From Phaeocystidibacter marisrubri (GTDB lineage Bacteria > Bacteroidota > Bacteroidia > Flavobacteriales > Schleiferiaceae), in assembly GCF_008933165.1 (NCBI RefSeq), contig NZ_WBVQ01000002.1, positions 767,569 to 831,568 of the forward strand: 64,000 bases of DNA, given 5' to 3'. The translations under genes were made by a program, and so were the position numbers. Positions 38,222 through 47,960 of the stretch are shown here, piece by piece; within the stretch, counting starts at the first letter, position 1; every line of letters starts with the position of its first letter. The notes under the pieces are model-generated. The model was not told the origin of the DNA and did no database searches. It was given only the letters and a program-made list of their open reading frames with translations.

Positions 38222-40021
38222 ATGACCGCAATTCGCAACATAGCTATTATCGCACACGTTGACCACGGTAAGACAACCTTGGTTGATAAAATCTTGCACT
38301 TCTGTCAATTGTTCCGTGAGAACCAACAGACGGGAGAACTTATTCTCGACAACAACGACCTCGAGAGAGAACGCGGGATTACCATTCTTTCTAAGAACGT
38401 TTCTGTTACTTACAAAGGCACCAAGATCAACATTATTGACACTCCTGGCCACGCCGACTTTGGTGGAGAGGTAGAGCGTGTATTGAACATGGCTGATGGT
38501 GTTCTCTTGTTGGTTGACGCCTTTGAAGGCCCGATGCCACAAACTCGTTTCGTGCTTCAAAAAGCATTGGAGCTCGGTTTGAAGCCAATCGTAGTGGTGA
38601 ACAAAGTAGACAAGCCAAACTGTGATCCAGATGCGGCTCACGAAGCGGTATTCGACTTGATGTTCAACCTCGACGCTTCCGAAGATCAGCTTGACTTCCC
38701 TACTGTATACGGTTCGGCGAAAGAAAACTGGATGAGTCCAGATTGGAACGAAAAGACCGATTCCATTGCTCCGCTATTGGACATGGTACTCGAGTACGTT
38801 CCTGCTCCAACCGTAGAAGAAGGAACAACTCAAATGTTGATCACTTCCCTTGACTACAGCAAGTATACCGGTCGTATTGCCATTGGTCGTTTGAAGAGAG
38901 GAACTCTTGCAGAAAACATGCAAATCACCCTTGTGAAACGCGATGGAACCCCTGTGAAATCAAAAGTAAAAGAGCTTTACAAGTTTGATGGCATGGGAAA
39001 GGCCAAGGTAGAGACTGTGGAAGCAGGCGATATCTGTGCAGTAACTGGCATCGAAGGGTTTGAAATTGGAGACACTATTTGTGACTTCGAAAATCCTGAA
39101 GCCCTTCCTAGCATTTCTATCGACGAGCCTACGATGAGTATGCTCTTCACGATTAACGATTCACCATTCTTTGGTAAAGAAGGAAAGTATGTGACTTCAC
39201 GTCACATCAAAGACCGCTTGGACAAAGAGATGGAGAAAAACCTCGCACTTAAGGTTGAAGAAACTGAAAGAGCAGATGCATTCCGAGTATACGGTAGAGG
39301 TGTATTGCACCTTTCTGTATTGATCGAAACCATGCGTCGTGAGGGATATGAACTTCAAATTGGTCAGCCTCAAGTTATCTTGAAGGAAATTGACGGTGTG
39401 AAGTCTGAGCCAATTGAGGAATTGATTGTTGACCTTCCTGAAGACAAGAGCGGTACTGCGGTTGAAATGGTTACACTTCGCAAAGGTGAAATGCTGAACA
39501 TGCAACCAAAAGGCGACCGTATGATTGTCACGTTCAACATTCCTTCTAGAGGATTGATTGGTTTACGTAACGGTCTACTCACGGCTACGGCTGGTGAGGC
39601 GATTATGAACCACCGATTCAAGGAGTTCCAACCGTATAAAGGTGAAATTCCAGGTCGTCAAAACGGTTCATTGATCAACATGGAAAAAGGAACTGCAATT
39701 CCTTACTCCATCAACCGTCTTCAAGATCGCGGTAAGTTCTTCGTTGATCCAGGTGTAGACATCTACGGTGGTCAAGTTATCGGTGAGAACTCACGTGCGG
39801 GAGATATGGTGGTGAACATCACTAAAACAAAACACCTCACCAACATCCGTTCATCGGGTGCAGATGATAAAATGCGAATTGCTCCAGCGATTATATTCAG
39901 TTTGGAAGAAGCATTGGAATACATCCAAGGTGATGAGTATGTAGAAGTTACTCCTTCAAATATTCGCTTGCGTAAGATCCTTTTGAACGAAAGTGATCGC
40001 AAGCGCTCAGGCGGAGCTTAA
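38222..40021 (+). CDS. typA: Ribosome-associated GTPase TypA/BipA
   Basis: A 599-residue translational GTPase. G motifs: AHVDHGKTT (about residues 10-18), DTPGHAD, NKVDKP and GSAKENW. The C-terminal half contains the EF-G-like domains III and V and the BipA-specific domain ([31 protein letters not shown]). BipA binds 70S ribosomes and affects assembly and stress growth. The full length fits the family. It is followed by a strong terminator. Confidence 0.96.
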   Translation: MTAIRNIAIIAHVDHGKTTLVDKILHFCQLFRENQQTGELILDNNDLERERGITILSKNVSVTYKGTKINIIDTPGHADFGGEVERVLNMADGVLLLVDAFEGPMPQTRFVLQKALELGLKPIVVVNKVDKPNCDPDAAHEAVFDLMFNLDASEDQLDFPTVYGSAKENWMSPDWNEKTDSIAPLLDMVLEYVPAPTVEEGTTQMLITSLDYSKYTGRIAIGRLKRGTLAENMQITLVKRDGTPVKSKVKELYKFDGMGKAKVETVEAGDICAVTGIEGFEIGDTICDFENPEALPSISIDEPTMSMLFTINDSPFFGKEGKYVTSRHIKDRLDKEMEKNLALKVEETERADAFRVYGRGVLHLSVLIETMRREGYELQIGQPQVILKEIDGVKSEPIEELIVDLPEDKSGTAVEMVTLRKGEMLNMQPKGDRMIVTFNIPSRGLIGLRNGLLTATAGEAIMNHRFKEFQPYKGEIPGRQNGSLINMEKGTAIPYSINRLQDRGKFFVDPGVDIYGGQVIGENSRAGDMVVNITKTKHLTNIRSSGADDKMRIAPAIIFSLEEALEYIQGDEYVEVTPSNIRLRKILLNESDRKRSGGA

Positions 40022-40042
40022 TTTACCTGAACAACTCGATTG

Positions 40043-40079
40043 AAAGCCGGTTAGCAATTCTGTTAACCGGCTTTTTTTT
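40043..40079 (+). terminator. Terminator of typA
   Basis: AAAGCCGGTTA (40043-40053) pairs with TAACCGGCTTT (40064-40074) and continues into a T run. Confidence 0.92.
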
Positions 40080-40131
40080 CATGTCTATTTCTTCATCGTC
40101 TCCTTCAAAAGCCACTCCTCTAGGAATGAAC

Positions 40132-40544
40132 CTATTCTTGAGTCAAAAGACCTTTTCTTTCCTCCTCGAGCAAGCCATCATTCACCCATAGTCGGAGATC
40201 AAAACTAACGGTTTGTCTAACCATTCCATGATCTCTTGAGTACCCTTGTTTGGTCACAAGACCTGCTTTTTTGGAATAAATGTATCCTTCTGATGATAAT
40301 TGTAACCGAAAGAATGCAACGCTTATTCCATCCTATCCTCAGCACCCCTCCCCTCCCGTTTTCTATCGCAATGCCGTTTCAATCTTTCCAATGCCTCTCT
40401 TAAGCCTTTGAGGGAATACAGAATAACATAGGTGATGTTGTTGTCATCCTCTTACACCTTGAGGTATTCTTTGTCATATTGGACATGAAACTCTTGAAGA
40501 GTGGCGAATCTAGACGCTTCAAAATCTGTCAAAAGGACGTACAA
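40132..40544 (-). pseudogene. Decayed gene in three reading-frame pieces
   Basis: Three adjoining open stretches on the minus strand have protein-like composition but no intact gene. Piece 1, 40455-40544 (30 codons), contains DFEASRFATLQEFHVQYDKE and ends at TAA. Piece 2 continues in the same frame, 40326-40451 (42 codons), with ITYVILYSLKGLREALERLK. Piece 3, 40135-40332 (66 codons), in another frame, contains GYIYSKKAGLVTKQGYSRDH and ends at TAG. One stop and one frameshift would join them into a protein of about 135 residues. The family is unknown to me. Confidence 0.5.
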
Positions 40545-40596
40545 CTAATTCTCCCATCTTTCATGGGATTTGCTCGTAAAGCCCTATTTTGGATTC

Positions 40597-41823
40597 ATGG
40601 ATTTTACGTCTTCATTAGATTACTTGATAGCGCTGGCTCTAATCGTCATTCTATCTTACTTCTTTAATATCATATCACGCCTCACGCGCATTCCATCAGT
40701 ATTGATGCTGATTGGAACCGGAGTAGGTATAGCTTATGGTATGAAGGCATTGAACACTCCGACCATCGACCTTACCCCGATTCTGGAAATCTTGGGTACA
40801 GTTGGATTGATTATGATTGTCTTAGAGGCCGCATTGGATTTGGAATTGACCAAGGATAAACGGCATATGATCTATTCAAGTTTAACCTTATCCATAGTAG
40901 AATTAGCTAGTACCGCAGCTCTTTTGGCCGCGCTCATTCACTATACCATGGATGCCAATTGGCAATCGTCCATCATCTATGCCATCCCACTGTCTATCCT
41001 GAGTTCCGCCATTGTGATCCCTTCCGTTGGGAGCCTGGGTCACAACAAGCGCGAGTTCATGATTTACCAAAGTACTTTCTCAGACATCCTGGGAATTATG
41101 ATGTTCTATTTCATCCTAGAAGGCTTCAAAGCCGAAGGTGGTGGAGAACTGGCACTCATGTTCAGTTGGACGTTCATCTTCTCTTTTGTGATCTCTATCA
41201 TAACTAGTTACTTACTGGTATTTATCCTTCAGAACATCAAGACAGAAGTGAAGCTGTTTCTCCTTATTGCAGTCCTTATCTTGATCTATGCGATTGGGAA
41301 AAAATTCCACTTGAGTTCGCTCCTCATCATCCTAATTTTTGGATTGATATTAAACAATTCGAAACTCTTCTTCCGAGGAAAACTCGCGAAATGGCTCAAG
41401 TATTCTATCATGGAAGGTCTCTTAAAGGACTTCCGCCTCATCACTTTAGAGTCTTCTTTCATCATCCGAACCTTCTTCTTTATCGTGTTCGGTATGTACA
41501 TTGATTTGCCTTCCCTACTCTCTCCAATGGTCTTTACCTTTTCCACCATCGCCCTATTGGGAATGTATGTATTGAGAGATTTGTGGATGAATGTGTTCAT
41601 CGGGCGAGATACAAAGCCAGAGTTGTTTATTGCTCCACGAGGGCTGATCACCATTCTCCTCTTCTTCAATATTCCTGCTGAAATGGAGATTGAAGCCTTT
41701 GATAATGGCATCCTACTCTACATCATCATCGCGACAAGTTTGGTGATGACATGGAGTTTGATTTCGTATGAACCTAAATCGGGGAAGGTGAAAAAGTCGG
41801 GGAAACTCTCTGAAGAGACCTAA
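40597..41823 (+). CDS. Cation:proton antiporter-like membrane protein
   Basis: A 408-residue polytopic protein with about 11-12 transmembrane segments and the general layout of CPA-type sodium/proton antiporters (for example GLIMIVLEAALDLEL and LSSAIVIPSVGSL, placed like the ion-binding helices). The ATG at 40597 gives an N-terminus that goes directly into the first helix. It lacks a TrkA/RCK C-terminal domain. The substrate ion is inferred from family only. Confidence 0.85.
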   Translation: MDFTSSLDYLIALALIVILSYFFNIISRLTRIPSVLMLIGTGVGIAYGMKALNTPTIDLTPILEILGTVGLIMIVLEAALDLELTKDKRHMIYSSLTLSIVELASTAALLAALIHYTMDANWQSSIIYAIPLSILSSAIVIPSVGSLGHNKREFMIYQSTFSDILGIMMFYFILEGFKAEGGGELALMFSWTFIFSFVISIITSYLLVFILQNIKTEVKLFLLIAVLILIYAIGKKFHLSSLLIILIFGLILNNSKLFFRGKLAKWLKYSIMEGLLKDFRLITLESSFIIRTFFFIVFGMYIDLPSLLSPMVFTFSTIALLGMYVLRDLWMNVFIGRDTKPELFIAPRGLITILLFFNIPAEMEIEAFDNGILLYIIIATSLVMTWSLISYEPKSGKVKKSGKLSEET

Positions 41824-42099
41824 TCAGTACCTGACTTCGAACTTGTATTCAGAACCCAGAACGGCAATTTCAGATTGATCAACACCGATCACCACGGCCA
41901 TCGGTGGACCTTCACTCAGCCAATTCACGAAGGCAGTTAAAGGCGAATCATCCCCTTCAACTTCTAGGAGAACCGATCCATCGGGTTCATTCTTAACCCA
42001 CCCCACAAGGCCTAATGCTGTAGCCTTTTCTGCGGTAGACACGCGGTAGAAAACACCCTGTACTTTTCCTCGCACTTTAATGCGCCATCTCTTCGTCAT
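41824..42099 (-). CDS. acyP: Acylphosphatase
   Basis: A 91-residue acylphosphatase. The catalytic Arg19 (GVFYR) and Asn37 (WVKNEPDGSV) are present, as is the family opening KVRGKVQGVFYR. It hydrolyses acyl phosphates such as 1,3-bisphosphoglycerate. Its start overlaps the end of the FRG-domain gene by 23 bases, so translation is probably coupled. Confidence 0.93.
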   Translation of the reverse strand: MTKRWRIKVRGKVQGVFYRVSTAEKATALGLVGWVKNEPDGSVLLEVEGDDSPLTAFVNWLSEGPPMAVVIGVDQSEIAVLGSEYKFEVRY

Positions 42100-42892
42100 C
42101 CGGATCTGGATTTTTGGAACTGTAGTGTCGCTTCAACCACATAGACAACCCATCGAGTCCTGGGAATAATACACGTTCTGTAATATTGGCCTGATCGAGT
42201 TTATCTCTAATCTCCCATTTTAATTCTTTGGGAATAACAATTCGATACACAAAGGAATCGTGATCTTCCAACCACTCGTCCATAGAAGCCGTGCTAGAGC
42301 TCAAAAGTGAGAAAAGGGCAAACTGGTTGATAATACGCTCATCGAGTGAAGGAGGCTCTAAGAAGAGTAAAAATTCCTCCTCGTCCAAGCGCTTCAGACT
42401 GTCGAGATCCTTACACACAGAATCCAGCATTTCTGCGGTGAATGTATTCGATTGTTCGCGATTGATAACATCTTTCAACCGATCGGGTAGAAATTGATTG
42501 AGCTTCACGTAATTAGTAGCCCAAATAATTCCATCTCGGTCGTATTTCTGAATATCATTTGTCGCAAAATGAAGGGCAACATAAGGTGAATACGTCCAGT
42601 CCAACAAACGTGTTGGAAGTCCGTGGTGCTGCGCCAAGGCCAGAATATTCCAAACTGAATTTTCAGTGATAGCCGATTTCAAAGCATACTTGCGGAAATT
42701 GCGCAATAGGTGACGTTCCAACCTATCGTATGGGCCGCCCAATCGTGCAAGGGACGTTTTGAGAGTATGATCAGAATCATTCATTCCCCGGTAGATATAC
42801 GGCGATCGGTATCGACCAATTCCCGGGTCAAATGAATCTTGGAATAACAATTCTTGGAGCTCCTTCCAGCTCTGTGCTACGGTAGTTTGCAT
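42077..42892 (-). CDS. FRG-domain protein
   Basis: A 271-residue protein with an FRG domain: YIYRGMND near residue 35 and ALAQHHGLPTRLLDWTYSPYVALHFAT near residue 95, which are the characteristic conserved blocks. The biochemical function of FRG proteins is not established. The ATG at 42892 begins just before the domain; an ATG at 42922 (two bases from the HAD stop) is also possible. It overlaps the acylphosphatase gene. Confidence 0.85.
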   Translation of the reverse strand: MQTTVAQSWKELQELLFQDSFDPGIGRYRSPYIYRGMNDSDHTLKTSLARLGGPYDRLERHLLRNFRKYALKSAITENSVWNILALAQHHGLPTRLLDWTYSPYVALHFATNDIQKYDRDGIIWATNYVKLNQFLPDRLKDVINREQSNTFTAEMLDSVCKDLDSLKRLDEEEFLLFLEPPSLDERIINQFALFSLLSSSTASMDEWLEDHDSFVYRIVIPKELKWEIRDKLDQANITERVLFPGLDGLSMWLKRHYSSKNPDPDDEEMAH

Positions 42893-42924
42893 GGGAGCTT
42901 GAAGGTATGAAAGGATGTGCAATT

Positions 42925-43644
42925 TTAGGTCTTCAGACCCATCAAACTCACAAAACTATTTTCTCTAATTCTGCTAGGCACTACAGCGCGTCGGGCGAGT
43001 CGAATGAACTGTGTTTTGCTCGGGTAACACGGCATTGACTTCTCCGTTGCCTGTGACACTTCAGCTACATCCAAATACGGCAGGTTCAATTCTCGACAAG
43101 CCTTTGTGTCTACAGATCCATCTCCCACGTAGGTCACTTTCTCAAAATCAGAAACGCCATACCAACGCTTAGAAGATTCTATAGCCTTGTTCACTAAGTC
43201 CACTTTTGTGAGGATTCCTTCTCCCGTAACAATGTGAAATCTTCGCGTGTAGAACCCCGAACCTCGCAAGCTCATGTGTGCTAAATCGTGCCACGAGGTA
43301 GTGGCAATAGCAAAGCCCCAAGATTTTGAAGACTGCAAGTGTCTCAATAACTCTGGGGCTCCCAAAACTGCTTTGAAGCGATCGCTTTCGAGCAGATATG
43401 TTTCTGTCAGTATTCGCTGATAAACGGCATAAATCTCATCCCACTCTTCCCGAGTTGGTTCACTCCCTCTCACAAAGCTCCACACTTTTCTTACAAAGGC
43501 GGTCTCTGTCTCTTCAGGGCGAAATTCGCACACCGATTTCATCGGTATAGAAAGAACTTGAGTAAGCGTCTTCCAAAGCACTTTATTTTCAAAAGCACTT
43601 GAATGCACCAAAGTTCCCGATACGTCAAAGAGTATGAGGTTCAT
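42925..43644 (-). CDS. HAD-family hydrolase-like protein with altered motif I
   Basis: A 239-residue HAD-superfamily protein with an N-terminal ILFDVSGTLV motif I and the later motif VTYVGDGSVDTKACRE (motif IV). The usual DxD of phosphatases is D5-V-S7, so the second aspartate, the general acid/base, is missing. It resembles phosphoglycolate phosphatase-like members with a four-helix cap. Activity may be altered or absent. It is tightly followed by the FRG gene. Confidence 0.82.
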   Translation of the reverse strand: MNLILFDVSGTLVHSSAFENKVLWKTLTQVLSIPMKSVCEFRPEETETAFVRKVWSFVRGSEPTREEWDEIYAVYQRILTETYLLESDRFKAVLGAPELLRHLQSSKSWGFAIATTSWHDLAHMSLRGSGFYTRRFHIVTGEGILTKVDLVNKAIESSKRWYGVSDFEKVTYVGDGSVDTKACRELNLPYLDVAEVSQATEKSMPCYPSKTQFIRLARRAVVPSRIRENSFVSLMGLKT

Positions 43645-43768
43645 TGTCTTATTTTCAGTTGGCGGTCGATAGGTCTCTCTTGCGCAGGCTTAAAAGCATT
43701 CTGCTTCAGCAATTTATACAATTGTTTACACTAGTAACAAACTTATTGTATAGAAAATGTTGAAAAAT

Positions 43769-44416
43769 TTACATCCTGTAAAAGTTTTCTTTCATTATCG
43801 AATCAATTTGTAAGAATTCTCTGAACCCTTGGGCAAGTAGCTCCCCTTTTGATCCATGTACATAAATCAATGAGGGAAAAGAGCGCACTCCTAATTGATG
43901 GGCATAGATGTATTGTTGCCGAACCAAATTAACGGTCTCAGGCGAATAGAAAACCGCCTTAAACGGTTCGAAATTCAACCCCAAACCTTCAACTAATTCT
44001 CTGTAGCTATACGCATCAGATAACGATAAACCCTCTTCAAAAAAGAGCTTTTGAATCCCATGTGCGATCTCCACTTGCCGTTCAGGAACATGCTGCTTTA
44101 GCCAAGCAAAGGCCGCTCCTGAGTGCTCTGAATTCATTTCAAATTCATCCAAACGTGAAAGAACATTCTCTTTAAACGCGTCAGAAAATTCATACCCCGC
44201 ATGTGCCTCTATTTCAGCAATTGCCTGTGGATAATTCGCAGCGATACTTCCTAACAGTCCTACTCTATCCCCTACGTATAATCCACCCGCAAATATGTCA
44301 ATCTGAGCAAAGTCACCATAAGCTTCTTGAAGTGGGGCAATCACCTTCTCTCCAAAAACATGGCACCATGCACAAAGGGGGTCAAAAACATAGATAAACT
44401 TGCGCGTCTCTCTCAT
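43769..44416 (-). CDS. DsbA-family thioredoxin-fold protein
   Basis: A 215-residue cytosolic-looking protein (no signal peptide) with a CAWC redox motif (Cys15, Cys18) after the first strand and a cis-proline loop SFPSLI near residue 180. It belongs to the DsbA/FrnE-like group of oxidoreductases. The preceding gene lies 124 bases away. Specific partners are not known. Confidence 0.83.
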   Translation of the reverse strand: MRETRKFIYVFDPLCAWCHVFGEKVIAPLQEAYGDFAQIDIFAGGLYVGDRVGLLGSIAANYPQAIAEIEAHAGYEFSDAFKENVLSRLDEFEMNSEHSGAAFAWLKQHVPERQVEIAHGIQKLFFEEGLSLSDAYSYRELVEGLGLNFEPFKAVFYSPETVNLVRQQYIYAHQLGVRSFPSLIYVHGSKGELLAQGFREFLQIDSIMKENFYRM

Positions 44417-44463
44417 TTATTACCTGCATCAAAGTTGAGAAAGCACTACTAACCCAATGTTCG

Positions 44464-46770
44464 CTAAATGTTATATCGAAGTTGCATGACATAGCTGCGA
44501 GGGGCGCCAACCAAAGCGGGACGAGGGTAGTACTCTCGGTTCAAAAGATTATTCACCACCAAGGTAATGGATACATCGCTGCTAGCCATGTATTTTAAAC
44601 GAACATCTACTTGCCAATCTCCATTCGATTGATGGGTACGCGCTTCTTCAACACCGGGAATAAACTGACTAAAGAGAGGGTCCACAAAAATCTGATCGAT
44701 GTTCTGCATGAAATCGTTGTAGCGAACACTCGTACCGGCCGACCATCGATACCAATCCCATTGTAGATCCGACTTGAACAACACTTGATACCGATATTTC
44801 AAGACGTTGCTCTCGGGGTTTGAAGACGTAGATTGATAAGACATCTCGGTGTCTGGCTGACCAGGTAATAGACCAGGATAAGTAGCATACACATAATCGG
44901 GATCATCTGGACTCGGATTCATCCAAGTGAAGCCACCCATCCATTTAAGAGAAGAAGACTCTGAAAAAGCCCATTCCACAAACGTTGAGAGCTCAACCCC
45001 TTCTACCTTAGTGTCTCCAATATTGATACTTCTGAATCCGTAGTTTTCAAACACTGTAGCCCCTCCTGACCCCCATCTTCCAAAGGAAAACTCCATCATG
45101 TTTTGATAGTTCATTTGGAATACAGCCACATCTGCGTAGCCTTGAAAACCTCCAAACTTGAACAGTTGACGCAAGCCAAATTCAACACTAGATCCACTTT
45201 CAGGCTCCAGATTGTAGTTGGGAAAAACTTGAAGCGCTCCGACATTCGTTCTTGTGAACATCTCTGCCATCGTAGGAAAGCGGAAGCCCTCACCGTAGGA
45301 AGCTCTAAATCGAGTTGACTGAGATCCTCCATTGAGTCCAAATCGCATGACAGGTCGGCTCCAAGATTTATCATCTAATGTCAGCGCCTCGTAACGCACT
45401 CCAGCCGTGGCCTTCCACCAGTTCATATTATATTCGGCCTGAACATAAGCGGCACCATTTCCCAATTGGTGAACCCCGTCAAAGACCTCTGAATTACTGG
45501 CTCCCAGTTGACCAGAAGCGCCAGAAATCAATAAAATGTCTCCCAATTGAACTTGCCAGAGATATTCAGCAAAACCCATTTGACTATAATTCTCATAACT
45601 CGTTGTCTCCGTCCTCGCATTGTTGTTTATGCCCATAAATCGACCTCTCAACACATGCGTTCCAAGCCCTCCGTGATAAGTAACTTTTGGATCGATGAAA
45701 AAATCGAAACCGGTTGTTCGCGTTGCAAGACTATCCAATGGGATATAAGCTTCATTGAATCCATTCCAAAGAAGAGCATCACCTGTCTCCGACCAAAGTC
45801 CGGTGGCCATGACTTCATAATCCCATTCCGGAGCCTCTGGATTCGCATATTTAAACTTGGTAAGGAACCTTGCACGATGATCTGGAACATCGAATTGATA
45901 TCCCGCATCATGCTCTGCCTGGCCGGCGATAACCCACCCGTATTGTTTATTTGCCCCTCGGGAAAAAGTATGACTAAACTGAGTTCCCGTCCATCCGCGA
46001 ATGCCGTCCCACCATTTATTCTCTGCACGTCGCGGTTGGTCGTAAAAACCTTGATACAATTGAATATCAGTATGGTCAGTATATGTGGGCTCTAGCGTTC
46101 TCACATTCATGATTCCGTTCATTGCCGAAGTACCATACAACGAAGACGCTGCTCCCTTAACTACCTCAATCTGACTCACAGCCTCCGTGGGAATGAGGCT
46201 CCATTGCGCTTGTCCTGCATCAGGACTAATGAGCGGCATTTCATCGAGAAGCATTAATACGCGCGTCCCAGCTCCGTAACTCCACCCACTTCCGCTTCGA
46301 ATATTGATTTGACCATCTGTCACGTTTACCCCAGAGGCTTGCTGTACGGTTTGTTCCAATTCGGTTTGTGCCCTCTCCTTAATCAGATATGGTTTCAAAA
46401 CGTCAATACTAATGGGAGATTCCTCGGTCTTTTGTTCAAATCGTCCCGCAGTAATCACCACATCACTCAAGACTTGGGTTGATTTCCGCATCACTACATC
46501 AAGAGGCTGTTTGCGGTTGTCCTCAGTAAAATACTCGACTCCTACGCGCAGTTCCTCGTATCCTAATCCGTGAAAAACCAATTCACGGGTAGGATCAATA
46601 GCCACTCTAAACTGACCAATATTATTGGTCATCCCAAGCTGAACTCCATCTTGGAAGATGAAAACAGAGGGTACTGGACCCGATTCATCGCGAACCGTCC
46701 CCATCACAGTAATCTGCGCAAATGATGCGACCGATGTGAAAAGAACGAGAAAGAGTAGTAGTTTTCTCAT
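44464..46770 (-). CDS. TonB-dependent outer membrane receptor
   Basis: A 768-residue receptor: signal peptide residues 1-19 (ending FAQ), a carboxypeptidase-regulatory-like domain (about 20-95), a plug domain (about 115-225, with VNVTDGQINIRSGSGWSYGAG and IEVVKGAASSLYGTSAMNG) and a beta-barrel ending in the aromatic C-terminus (YVMQLRYNI). No SusD partner is adjacent, so it is more likely a siderophore, vitamin or metal transporter than a glycan one; this is an inference. It is divergent from the SDR gene. Confidence 0.92.
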   Translation of the reverse strand: MRKLLLFLVLFTSVASFAQITVMGTVRDESGPVPSVFIFQDGVQLGMTNNIGQFRVAIDPTRELVFHGLGYEELRVGVEYFTEDNRKQPLDVVMRKSTQVLSDVVITAGRFEQKTEESPISIDVLKPYLIKERAQTELEQTVQQASGVNVTDGQINIRSGSGWSYGAGTRVLMLLDEMPLISPDAGQAQWSLIPTEAVSQIEVVKGAASSLYGTSAMNGIMNVRTLEPTYTDHTDIQLYQGFYDQPRRAENKWWDGIRGWTGTQFSHTFSRGANKQYGWVIAGQAEHDAGYQFDVPDHRARFLTKFKYANPEAPEWDYEVMATGLWSETGDALLWNGFNEAYIPLDSLATRTTGFDFFIDPKVTYHGGLGTHVLRGRFMGINNNARTETTSYENYSQMGFAEYLWQVQLGDILLISGASGQLGASNSEVFDGVHQLGNGAAYVQAEYNMNWWKATAGVRYEALTLDDKSWSRPVMRFGLNGGSQSTRFRASYGEGFRFPTMAEMFTRTNVGALQVFPNYNLEPESGSSVEFGLRQLFKFGGFQGYADVAVFQMNYQNMMEFSFGRWGSGGATVFENYGFRSINIGDTKVEGVELSTFVEWAFSESSSLKWMGGFTWMNPSPDDPDYVYATYPGLLPGQPDTEMSYQSTSSNPESNVLKYRYQVLFKSDLQWDWYRWSAGTSVRYNDFMQNIDQIFVDPLFSQFIPGVEEARTHQSNGDWQVDVRLKYMASSDVSITLVVNNLLNREYYPRPALVGAPRSYVMQLRYNI

Positions 46771-46803
46771 AGCTTTGAATGAATTAGAAAAGTACGAAGA
46801 ATC

Positions 46804-47562
46804 ATGGCAGGCATTGCACTTGTTACAGGCGCAACTTCAGGAATAGGTGAGGCAACAGCTCTTCGCTTAGCGGATGAAGGATACGACATCATTGCAACAG
46901 GAAGACGGGAGAACCGATTAAACACCCTTCGAGAAAAAATCGAAACCAAGGGAAGAAAATGTATGGTATACCCATTGGATGTACGTGTTCAATCTGATGT
47001 TCAGAATTTTGCAAATAGACTTCCGGATGAGTGGAAAAAAATTGATGTACTTGTAAATAATGCCGGATTAGCTGCTGGAAAAGGGCCCATTCAAGAAGGC
47101 AACCTAGACCATTGGGAACGAATGATTGACACCAATGTTAAAGGGCTCTTGTACGTCAGCAAAGCCATTATTCCATTCATGACCTCACGTAAAAAAGGTC
47201 ACATCATCAACATTGGCTCTATTGCAGGTAAAGAAGTTTATCCTGGCGGAAATGTCTACAACGGCACAAAGCACGCTGTTGACGCATTAACTCGTGGAAT
47301 GCGCATTGACTTGATTGAGTATGGTATTCGCGTTTCACAAATCGCTCCAGGTATGGTTGAGACCGAATTTTCCCTCGTCCGTTTTGATGGCGACCAACAA
47401 AAAGCTGATGAAACATACCATGGATTTGATCCACTTCTCGCTGAAGACATCGCCGATGCCGTCGCCTACCAAGTTACTCGACCACCTCATGTGAACGTAG
47501 CAGACATGCTCATTCTTCCGACTGCACAAGCTTCTGCCATAGTGGTAAAGAAGGAAGAATAG
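46804..47562 (+). CDS. Short-chain dehydrogenase/reductase
   Basis: A 252-residue classical SDR. It has the cofactor motif TGATSGIG, the structural NNAG and the catalytic S-Y-K set (SIAG and YNGTK). It resembles YdfG-type 3-hydroxy acid dehydrogenases with NADP. The gene ends one base before the dispersed repeat copy B. Confidence 0.9.
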   Translation: MAGIALVTGATSGIGEATALRLADEGYDIIATGRRENRLNTLREKIETKGRKCMVYPLDVRVQSDVQNFANRLPDEWKKIDVLVNNAGLAAGKGPIQEGNLDHWERMIDTNVKGLLYVSKAIIPFMTSRKKGHIINIGSIAGKEVYPGGNVYNGTKHAVDALTRGMRIDLIEYGIRVSQIAPGMVETEFSLVRFDGDQQKADETYHGFDPLLAEDIADAVAYQVTRPPHVNVADMLILPTAQASAIVVKKEE

Positions 47563-47563
47563 T

Positions 47564-47781
47564 GGTGGCTGTTGGCATTGAGAGGTGAGAGATGGGCTTT
47601 GAGGGATGTATGATGTCTGAAGTTTGGTGACTGGTGACGGAGGTTTGGTGTATGTGGCCTGGTGACAGGTGACAGAAGCTCGAGGCCTGGTGTATCAAGG
47701 CCTAAAGTCTGGCGCATGGTTCCTAGCAGCTAACCCACGCCCCAAGGGGCTGCGTACCCGCAAGCCCCAGTCTCAAGTTCG
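47564..47781. repeat. Dispersed intergenic repeat, copy B
   Basis: Starts GGTGGCTGTTGGC directly after the SDR stop and ends with CTAACCC, AGGGGC, CCCGC, GCCCCA, then TCAAGTTCG at 47730-47781. Between are degenerate short units such as GGTGACTGGTGACGGAGG and CTGGTGACAGGTGACAG. It shares both end blocks with copy A at 18364-18479. The rest of the gap to 47960 shows no gene. Confidence 0.65.
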
Positions 47782-47960
47782 GAAGAATATTGACTACACA
47801 CCAAAGGATAGACGGATACAAACGATTGCAAATGGAATGAGGGTCTTCCTAAAATCATAGACTCAACCTTATTCCATATCCCTGGTAAATTTTGCGCTCT
47901 GAGATTGGACACTTTCCAAAATGAGTCCTCGATTTTTGTGATAACCCAAACCTCACAAAA

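Noticed and set aside
40479-40667. A 62-codon plus-strand ORF overlapping the antiporter start
   Set aside because: It has no family features, overlaps the well supported antiporter start, and lies opposite the decayed minus-strand gene.
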